Shown piece after piece: positions 57,910 through 64,000 of a DNA stretch of 64,000 bases. This DNA comes from Marinobacter halodurans. Its GTDB lineage: Bacteria > Pseudomonadota > Gammaproteobacteria > Pseudomonadales > Oleiphilaceae. The position numbers and the translations under genes were made by a program. The stretch's first letter is position 1. Every line of letters begins with the position of its first letter. Below the pieces are notes generated by a model, which saw only the letters and a program-made list of their open reading frames with translations, searched no databases and was not told the origin of the DNA. Location of the stretch: NCBI RefSeq assembly GCF_004327985.1, contig NZ_SJDL01000016.1, positions 33,168-97,167 on the forward strand, in the 5' to 3' direction.

Positions 57910-60204
57910 TCAGGACGATGCCAGCCGGCGGAAATAGAGGTGGGCGCTTTTCTTGCTGAAAGTCAGGGTTTCGCCGCTGTCGAACGCCACGTCGAAGGCA
58001 CTGTCGGACTCGTCGGTGACCCGGCCGGGACCGAGCACGGCATGGATCAATCGCGATTCGGTCCAGACCGGCCCGGCACCGTCGGTGTCGGCGCTGGTTT
58101 CCGGCGCGTCCAGTTGCACGGCTGCCCGGTCGGCATAGCGCTGGATAACCGTGGTGGGTGGTTTTTCCAGGGTCAGCGTGGCGCCCGGCTCCGGCTGGGC
58201 GTCCAACTGCCGACCCAGGTCCGAGGAGGCGGAAAAGCAGAGTTCGTGCAGGAAGCGGCTTGGCCCCTGGTCGCCGTCCAGGTGCGGGGTGTTGCTGTCG
58301 TGCCGGGTGATCAGGTGCAGGGCGTGGCGGGTCCGGGTCAGGGCGACGTAGAGCAGGCGCCGCTCGCTTTCCACCAGGCTGCGGATGTCGTCGGTCTGGC
58401 GGGCGGTGTAGGGCAGGTATTTCTCCTGCAGGCCGGGAATGATCACCACCGGCCATTCCAGCCCCTTGGTGCGGTGCATGGTGGACAGCTGGATGCCGCC
58501 GCGGCCGGGCTGGCGGGCCTGCTGGCGCAGGGCGTCCAGGTGCGCCAGGGCCTCGCCGGCACCGACGTCCAGCCCTTCGATATAAGCCTGGAAGCCACGC
58601 ACGGTATCGATGCGCTCGTCGGCGGACTCGTGGGTCATGGCCAGACTGCGGATACCCTCGAACAGCTCGGTGTCCCCGGCGTAGCGGTCGATCAGGTCGC
58701 CGGCCGGGCCCCGGAAGTCGTCCAGGTCCAGCAGGCAGCGGCCCAGCTTCTTCAGCTTGCGGGCCGGCATGGGGCCCAGCGCATCGAAATCCAGGTCCAG
58801 CAATCGGGCACCCCAGTCCCGGTCGAACCGGGCCAGCAACTGGGCGAGGCTCTGTAACTCCACTTCCTTGAGGCCCACATGGGGAAAGCGCAGCAGGCTG
58901 CGGGCCGCTTCCAGGCGATCCGATTCGGCCAGTATCGGCAGCTGGCCGGCGCAGACCCGCATCAGGTGGGTGATGGCTTCCACCTCGCGGGTAAACAGGG
59001 CGCCCTTGTTGCTGTCGATGCGATAGGGAATCTGTCGGGCCAGCAGGCGCAGCTCGATCGGCACGCTCTGGCTCCACACCCGGACCAGCACGGCAACGGC
59101 TTCCAGCGGCTGGCCGCCGTCCCGGTGGGCTTCCACCAGCTTGAGGATGACGTCGCTGTCCTCGTCGGCCCGGTGCAGCTGGATGTCGGTGGCCGGTGTG
59201 GACGGGTGGGCGTGGCAGAGCACGTCCTTGCGCCCGGTGTTGTGGCTAATCAGGTGATTGGCCAGCAGGGCCACCCGGTGCCCGTAGCGGAAGGTGTAGC
59301 TGAGGGTCTGTTCCAGCGGGCTTTCGAACTCCTCGCTGAAGCGGGTCAGGATAAAGTCCGGCTGGGCACCGCGGAATTCGTAGATGGTCTGGTCCGGGTC
59401 GCCCACCACGGTGACCCGTGCCCGCTCTCCGGCGATGTAGCGCAGCAGCAGGTGCTGGATCTCGTTGGTGTCCTGGTACTCGTCCACCATCACCAGATCC
59501 ATCTTGTTGGCCACCAGACGCTGCAACGGCGGATTCTGGTGGATCGCCATGACCGGCTCGTAGAGCATGTCGGCGTAGCTGATACGGGCGTTGCGCTTAC
59601 GCCACTGCTCGAAGCTGTGGAACAGGTCGATCAGGTAGCGGTGTTTGTCGCCGTAGCCCATCTGCTCGAACACGATCTCCACCGGCGACAGGGTGGTCTT
59701 CACCAGGTCGATGAAGTGGGCGGCGGTTTCCACATAGTCCTTCTTGGCCCGCTTGATCTCGTCCTGCAACGCTTCGGGGGCGAGCTGGCGGGTCAGCAGC
59801 CAGACCTGGAAGTTGATTTCCTGGTCGCTGAGGATGTCGGCGACGAAATCCGGCAGGTAGCCCTCCCGCACGAAACGCTTGTACAGGCGGTAGCCCATGG
59901 CGTGGTAGGTGCGGATCTCCGGCAACCCCAGGCCGGTGTCGCCGGCAACCGACTGCAGCTTTTTCTGGAAATCGTCGCGGGCGCTGCGGTTGAACATCAG
60001 CACCAGCATCCGGGTGGGATCGTGCCCCTGTTCCAGCAGGTAGCGGATGCGCCACGCCAGCGTGGTGGTCTTGCCACTGCCCGCCACGGCCGTAATGAGG
60101 GCGTGCTCATAGCCGGCGGTGATGATGGCGTGCTGTTCGTCGGTCAGGTGCGGGGGGAGGGCTGTTGGCATGGGCGCTATTCTGGCATGGTCCCGGTCAC
60201 TCAT
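57910..60204 (-). CDS. UvrD/Rep family ATP-dependent DNA helicase
   Basis: A 764-residue superfamily 1A helicase. Motif I AVAGSGKTTTLAWR, motif II VMVDEYQDT (DEYQ, Walker B), motif III VVGDPDQTIYEFRGA, motif IV-V region YTFRYGHRV and LSTMHRTKGLEWPVV, motif VI YVALTRTRHALHLI. The C terminus has a Tudor-like stretch (VLGPGRVTDESDSAFDVAF). It unwinds DNA 3' to 5'; it is not clearly UvrD or Rep themselves. Start ATG at 60204 or 60171. Confidence 0.88.
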   Translation of the reverse strand: MSDRDHARIAPMPTALPPHLTDEQHAIITAGYEHALITAVAGSGKTTTLAWRIRYLLEQGHDPTRMLVLMFNRSARDDFQKKLQSVAGDTGLGLPEIRTYHAMGYRLYKRFVREGYLPDFVADILSDQEINFQVWLLTRQLAPEALQDEIKRAKKDYVETAAHFIDLVKTTLSPVEIVFEQMGYGDKHRYLIDLFHSFEQWRKRNARISYADMLYEPVMAIHQNPPLQRLVANKMDLVMVDEYQDTNEIQHLLLRYIAGERARVTVVGDPDQTIYEFRGAQPDFILTRFSEEFESPLEQTLSYTFRYGHRVALLANHLISHNTGRKDVLCHAHPSTPATDIQLHRADEDSDVILKLVEAHRDGGQPLEAVAVLVRVWSQSVPIELRLLARQIPYRIDSNKGALFTREVEAITHLMRVCAGQLPILAESDRLEAARSLLRFPHVGLKEVELQSLAQLLARFDRDWGARLLDLDFDALGPMPARKLKKLGRCLLDLDDFRGPAGDLIDRYAGDTELFEGIRSLAMTHESADERIDTVRGFQAYIEGLDVGAGEALAHLDALRQQARQPGRGGIQLSTMHRTKGLEWPVVIIPGLQEKYLPYTARQTDDIRSLVESERRLLYVALTRTRHALHLITRHDSNTPHLDGDQGPSRFLHELCFSASSDLGRQLDAQPEPGATLTLEKPPTTVIQRYADRAAVQLDAPETSADTDGAGPVWTESRLIHAVLGPGRVTDESDSAFDVAFDSGETLTFSKKSAHLYFRRLASS

Positions 60205-60269
60205 CCATAATGGTTCGCCTCATGAATCACACACGGGCGCCCGGATCCCGGCGCCGCAGGAGACACACC

Positions 60270-60653
60270 ATGGCACAGACACAGAACGACGCCCTCAACG
60301 TGCTGGGTCAGCCGCTGGAAGACTGTGGCTACGACCCGAAAACCGGTTTCTACCGGGATGGCTGCTGCAACGTCGGTCCGGACGATCTGGGCGTTCATGC
60401 GGTCTGCGTAGTGGTCACCGACGACTTCCTGGAATTCTCACGCCAGAGCGGCAACGATCTGTCCACGCCGCGGCCGGAATTCGGCTTTCCCGGCCTCAGG
60501 GACGGCGATGCCTGGTGCCTGTGCGCCGGCCGCTGGACCGAGGCGTACGATGCGGGCAAGGCACCCCGGGTCCGGCTGCGGGCCACCCATCAGGCGGCCT
60601 TGCTGCACTGTGACCTGGACGCCCTGAAACAGCACTCGGTGGACCTGAGCTGA
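60270..60653 (+). CDS. DUF2237 family protein
   Basis: A 127-residue soluble protein with the DUF2237 pattern: NVLGQPLEDCGYDPKTGFYRDG near the N terminus, HAVCVVVTDDFLEFSRQSGNDL, and the end GRWTEAYDAGKAPRVRL. Function unknown. ATG at 60270 follows AGGAGA. Divergent from the helicase; tmcA starts 8 nt after its stop. Confidence 0.9.
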   Translation: MAQTQNDALNVLGQPLEDCGYDPKTGFYRDGCCNVGPDDLGVHAVCVVVTDDFLEFSRQSGNDLSTPRPEFGFPGLRDGDAWCLCAGRWTEAYDAGKAPRVRLRATHQAALLHCDLDALKQHSVDLS

Positions 60654-60661
60654 GTCCTGTC

Positions 60662-62803
60662 GTGAGCTTCCCGGCGGGTTGGCCGAGTGCCGACCGTATC
60701 CAGGCCTGGCGGGCGGCCCTGCGCCGATCCGGTGAGCGTCGCCTGCTGCTGGTCGAGGCGGATTCGGACCTGTCTGCCCGCTATGCGCTGTCCCTCTGCC
60801 GTTCGGCCGATGCGGTCCGGAGCCTCTGGGTGGGCCGTCTGTCCGAAAAGGGCGGGAGCGGCCTAGTCAGCGTCCGTCCGACGCAGGCCCACCAGTGGTT
60901 GGGTCGTGAACTGGACCTGGTAATCTGGGATGGTCGCAGCGGTAACCCGCCGGATGACCTGGCCGCCCTGATGGGTACCCTGGCGGCCGGGGCCGTGCTG
61001 GTCTGGCTGATGCCGCCGTTGGCGGAATGGGCCGACTTTGACGATCCGGACTATGCCCGCACCGGGCTGGCCGACGCCGGCCGGCATCCGTTCCTGGCCC
61101 GCATGGCCACCCTGCTCGACACCCATCCGGCCGTGGTGCGGCTGCATGCGTCGGGTGAGGTCACCGGACGCCTTGATGTGGATGGCGGCGACGACCGTTT
61201 CCAGCCCACGGACACTCCGGACCAGTCCGCCGCGATCGACGCCATTCTCCGGGCGGGAGCGGGCCGTCGCCGGCGCCCCCTGGTGATCCGCGCCGATCGG
61301 GGACGGGGCAAATCCACCGCGCTGGGGCGGGCCGCGGCGCAACTGTTGCAGGACAAGTGGACGCGCATCCTCGTGACCGCCCCCCGGTCCGAGGCGGTGG
61401 ACACCCTGTTTGCGGCGGCGGAAGCCCGCTGGCCGGGCGCCAGACGGGATGGTCAGCGCCTCCAGTGTGACGGCCACAGTCTGGAATTCGTGCCGGCGGA
61501 CGTGCTGTTGCGGGAGCGCCCCGACGCGGGCGTGGTCCTGGTGGACGAGGCGGCCGGCCTGCCGGCGCCTTTGCTTGCCGACATCCTGACCGGTTGGCCC
61601 CGGGTGGTGTTCGCCACCACGGTTCACGGGTACGAAGGCACCGGCCGGGGCTTCGACGTGCGTTTCCGGGACGCGCTGGACCGGCTCACCCCCCAATGGC
61701 AGACGCAGCGCCTGTCACAGCCGATTCGCTGGCGCGACGGGGATCCCTTCGAGGATCTGGTCAACCGCCTGTTCCTGCTGGATGCCGAGAGTGTCACGGG
61801 CTTGTCGTCGCAGGCGGCGATTCGCATCGAACCCTGGTGTCCGGCCGAGGCCGATTCCGGAACCCTGGCCCAGGCGTTCGGCCTGCTGACCGATGCCCAC
61901 TATCGCACCACGCCGGCCGACCTGCGCCAGTGGCTGGATGATCCCCACGCCCGCAGTTGGCTGGCCCGCAGCGACCCGGACAATGCGGTCGTCGGGGTGT
62001 TGTGGGCCACCGCCGAAGGCGGTCTGGCGCCGGCGCTGGCGGAACAGGTGATGCGGGGCGAGCGGCGCGCCCGCGGGCACCTGCTGGCCCAGTCGCTGGC
62101 CTGTCACGGCGGGTTGGCGGAGGCCGCGATGGCCCGCATGGCGCGTGTGGTCCGTATTGCCGTGGTCCCCGAGCTGCGGCGGGAGGGCATCGGGCAGCGA
62201 CTGCTGGCCGCAGCCCGGAACGCCAGCCGTGAGGCGGGTTTCGATCTGCTGGGCAGCAGTTTCGGGGCGACGGCGCCACTGTTGGCGTTCTGGCGCGGCG
62301 CCGGCTTCTATCCGCTACGGCTGGGGCTACACCGCTCGGCGAGCAGCGGTGAATACACCCTGCAAATGGGGCAGGCGTTATCGGCAGGGGGTATGGATCT
62401 GTTGCTGCGTCTACAGACCCGGTTCGCCGAGCACTGGCCGCTGTTGTTGGGCGATGCCTTTCGATCCCTGGAGCCGGATCTGGCGCTCAGCCTCGGCCGG
62501 GACTGGGTGGCGGCGGCACCGCTGACCCCCATGGACCGGGCCGAGCTGGCGGCCTTCGCCGGCGGCTACCGGCTGTTTGAGCTGTCCCGGCTGCCGCTGA
62601 TGCGCCTGTCGCTGCAAGCGGGTGTCAGTGAACGGCTGGCGCGGGATGACGATGCCGTACTCTGGTGCCGTGCCGTGTTGCAGGGCTGGCCCTGGTCCGA
62701 TTTGCAGTCCGCCGGACTGTGCCGCGGGCGGCGTGATGCGGAACAGCGCTTGCGGCAACTCGCGGGGAAATTGCTTGAACCGGTCGACATCCCGCCACAT
62801 TGA
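60662..62803 (+). CDS. tmcA: tRNA(Met) cytidine acetyltransferase
   Basis: A 713-residue enzyme that makes N4-acetylcytidine at the wobble base of elongator tRNA(Met). Order of domains: N-terminal DUF1726-like part, RNA-helicase module (Walker A ADRGRGKST; VVLVDEAAGLPAPLLA Walker B), GNAT acetyltransferase (VRIAVVPELRREGIGQRLL) and a C-terminal tRNA-binding tail. GTG start at 60662, coupled closely to DUF2237. The length is close to E. coli TmcA (671), slightly longer. Confidence 0.92.
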   Translation: MSFPAGWPSADRIQAWRAALRRSGERRLLLVEADSDLSARYALSLCRSADAVRSLWVGRLSEKGGSGLVSVRPTQAHQWLGRELDLVIWDGRSGNPPDDLAALMGTLAAGAVLVWLMPPLAEWADFDDPDYARTGLADAGRHPFLARMATLLDTHPAVVRLHASGEVTGRLDVDGGDDRFQPTDTPDQSAAIDAILRAGAGRRRRPLVIRADRGRGKSTALGRAAAQLLQDKWTRILVTAPRSEAVDTLFAAAEARWPGARRDGQRLQCDGHSLEFVPADVLLRERPDAGVVLVDEAAGLPAPLLADILTGWPRVVFATTVHGYEGTGRGFDVRFRDALDRLTPQWQTQRLSQPIRWRDGDPFEDLVNRLFLLDAESVTGLSSQAAIRIEPWCPAEADSGTLAQAFGLLTDAHYRTTPADLRQWLDDPHARSWLARSDPDNAVVGVLWATAEGGLAPALAEQVMRGERRARGHLLAQSLACHGGLAEAAMARMARVVRIAVVPELRREGIGQRLLAAARNASREAGFDLLGSSFGATAPLLAFWRGAGFYPLRLGLHRSASSGEYTLQMGQALSAGGMDLLLRLQTRFAEHWPLLLGDAFRSLEPDLALSLGRDWVAAAPLTPMDRAELAAFAGGYRLFELSRLPLMRLSLQAGVSERLARDDDAVLWCRAVLQGWPWSDLQSAGLCRGRRDAEQRLRQLAGKLLEPVDIPPH

Positions 62804-62898
62804 GCCAGGCCACAGCCTGCTTCTGTGACTCACTCGATGTCACTGGTCTGATCCGCTTGGGCAGAATGGGCCAACCTGAAAGCTACCGGAACGCTTCC

Positions 62899-63573
62899 AT
62901 GCCCAAACGCCCGCTCGCCTGCCTTGTTCTTGCCCTGATCGCCCTGTCCGCCTGCTCCGGTCAGCCGCAACCCGTCAACCTGGAAACGGTGCACCGGGCG
63001 AACCAGTCTTCGCCGCTGGTGAATGCGGCGATGCGGGGTGACCTGGCCGCGGTCCAGGCGCAGGTGGCGGCGGGGGCGTCCCTGAACCAGATTAGCGCGG
63101 ATGGCACGCCACTGACGGCGGCGGCCGGTGCCGGGCATGACCGTGTTGCCTGGTACCTGTTGCAGCAGGGGGCCGATCCCAATCTGGCGGACGCCCGTGG
63201 ACGGACGCCTCTGGTTGCGGCTTCGGCCGAGGGTAGCCAGCGTCTGGTGAAGCTGATGCTGTCCGCCGGGGCCCGGGTCAATGCCAGCGGCGCTGACGGC
63301 ACCACTGCGGTGGCGGCCGCCGCGGAGGCGGGCAACTTGTCGGTGATGCGCACGTTGCTGGATGCCGGCGGCAACGTCAATATTGCGCACGACGGGGAGT
63401 CCCTGCTGATGCACGTGGTGCGCAATGGCGACCTGCTGATGACCGAGGTGCTGATCGCCGCCGGGGCCGATGTCGGCTATCGGGCCAGCGACGGCGATAC
63501 CGCCCTCGCCGTGGCCCGCCGGCACAACCTGGATGACATCGAGATGCTGCTGGTGCAGGCGGGCGCGCGATAA
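62899..63573 (+). CDS. Ankyrin-repeat lipoprotein
   Basis: A 224-residue lipoprotein: signal peptide with lipobox ALSAC, cysteine near residue 19. About five ankyrin repeats follow (SPLVNAAMRGDLAAVQAQV; DGTPLTAAAGAGHDRVAWYL; GRTPLVAASAEGSQRLVKLM; and two more). Periplasmic or outer-membrane protein-protein interaction is likely. The ATG at 62899 gives the lipobox in the right place; the frame extends to 62800 with no RBS. Function unknown. Confidence 0.8.
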   Translation: MPKRPLACLVLALIALSACSGQPQPVNLETVHRANQSSPLVNAAMRGDLAAVQAQVAAGASLNQISADGTPLTAAAGAGHDRVAWYLLQQGADPNLADARGRTPLVAASAEGSQRLVKLMLSAGARVNASGADGTTAVAAAAEAGNLSVMRTLLDAGGNVNIAHDGESLLMHVVRNGDLLMTEVLIAAGADVGYRASDGDTALAVARRHNLDDIEMLLVQAGAR

Positions 63574-63820
63574 GAATTTTCGTGCACTCCGAATTATTCT
63601 TTTTCCAACGTTCTCGCGGGGCTGGCTTGAGCTCTATTTCCCTTCTAGCTGTTGGTTTTTCGCTGGACAGGGCTGGGTGCTCAGAGGGCCATCCATGGCC
63701 GCCTAATTGGATCGGAGACATCCCTGTCTCCTGCTCCAGCCCTGCCGGTGCCCCGCTTCGTTGGAGGTTGGAGCTGGCCGCCGCTGAGTCCTGTTTTCCG
63801 GGGGCTGTCTGGAGTGGCTT

Positions 63821-63840
63821 TCGAGCAAGATCTTGCTCGA
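63821..63840. repeat. 20-bp perfect palindrome, first copy
   Basis: TCGAGCAAGATCTTGCTCGA is fully self-complementary. A near copy (GAGCAAAATCTTGCTC) occurs 41 bp downstream. It lies in a region without genes. Confidence 0.7.
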
Positions 63841-63863
63841 TCGGGCAACTTTTCGCTCGATTT

Positions 63864-63879
63864 GAGCAAAATCTTGCTC
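63864..63879. repeat. Imperfect palindrome, second copy
   Basis: GAGCAAAATCTTGCTC, differing by one base from the core of the palindrome at 63823-63838; both copies are followed by GATC. Possibly a pair of operators or a small repeat family. Confidence 0.6.
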
Positions 63880-64000
63880 GATCCGGGATGTGTGGTTTTG
63901 GCGTTTTCTGGCTAGTCCGCTGTTTTTGCTGCTGTTTTAATTTCTGGCACGGAATGTGTTGTTAGGGGGAGGTCCTTTTGAAGGGACTCACCCTTATTCA

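Larger units (their letters stand above)
63574..64000. other. Gene-poor, less GC-rich right end of window
   Basis: No convincing gene, although several short open frames cross it. The segment is T-rich (for example TTATTCTTTTTCC near 63595) and carries two related palindromes. Its composition differs from the rest, so it may start an accessory region or a non-coding RNA locus beyond the window. Confidence 0.45.

Noticed and set aside
58879..60210. 443-codon open frame opposite the helicase gene
   Set aside because: Antisense shadow; it lacks RBS and domains.
63582..63965. Short ORFs in the right-end region
   Set aside because: Cys/Ser/Phe-rich translations, several overlapping frames, no RBS and no family; more likely non-coding.

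Overview
The window looks like chromosome of a GC-rich, halotolerant or marine gammaproteobacterium, possibly related to Marinobacter; that placement is an inference from gene content only. Pointers are the four-gene 'marine proteobacterial' dedicated sortase system, a DUF6316 protein, a PEP-CTERM protein, a complete choline-to-glycine-betaine pathway with its own ABC importer, and an N-type (classically Na+-linked) rotary ATPase operon. No rRNA, tRNA, CRISPR array, insertion sequence or phage module was seen. The two window ends (about 1-620 and 63580-64000) are visibly less GC-rich and hold no convincing complete gene.

Layout. 1-10.7 kb: a truncated winged-helix-like ORF, periplasmic ATP-dependent DNA ligase (LigE type), endonuclease V, an exported beta-helix protein, a DUF4332 helix-hairpin-helix protein, a UMF1-type MFS transporter, a PLP-dependent threonine/serine dehydratase, DUF3422, a PEP-CTERM protein preceded by a sigma-54-type promoter, a membrane-anchored unknown, a spermidine-synthase-like protein and a DUF4124 protein. 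10.8-16.5 kb: the dedicated sortase island: histidine kinase and response regulator on the minus strand, divergent from the VIT/VWA sortase substrate and its class GN sortase. 16.6-25.2 kb: small membrane/envelope genes (DUF6316, PlsC-like acyltransferase, GlsB/YeaQ, MAPEG, NlpE-like and OmpA lipoproteins), a rhomboid protease facing a zinc-ribbon/TPR membrane protein across a long inverted repeat, and an ABC exporter half-transporter.

25.4-33.8 kb: aconitase A with a clear terminator; a three-gene signalling cluster (Hpt-REC-REC-GGDEF, REC-HDOD, single REC); an exported coiled protein, DUF2288 and a LysO-type lysine exporter. 34.0-41.1 kb: betI-betB-betA-choX-choW-choV, headed by two palindromic BetI-type operators; together these import choline and oxidise it via betaine aldehyde to glycine betaine. 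41.1-42.4 kb: an HD-GYP c-di-GMP phosphodiesterase. 42.7-49.3 kb: atpDCQRBEFAG, an N-ATPase operon with translationally overlapping genes, no separate delta gene and an elongated b subunit.

49.3-54.3 kb: TatD hydrolase, PPK2-family kinase, and btuFCD-type B12 importer genes behind a cobalamin riboswitch plus an 18-bp perfect palindrome that resembles a Zur operator. 54.4-63.6 kb: a Rdx/SelW-like protein, a SAM methyltransferase, a second DUF4124 protein, an OprF-like OmpA porin with TSP3 repeats, a UvrD-family helicase, DUF2237, tRNA(Met) cytidine acetyltransferase TmcA and an ankyrin-repeat lipoprotein. The most interesting points are the dual control seen before btuF, the atypical YPQTA sorting signal, the N-ATPase ion-site residues, the degenerate-receiver GGDEF protein, and the unexplained palindromes at 21.5 kb and 63.8 kb.
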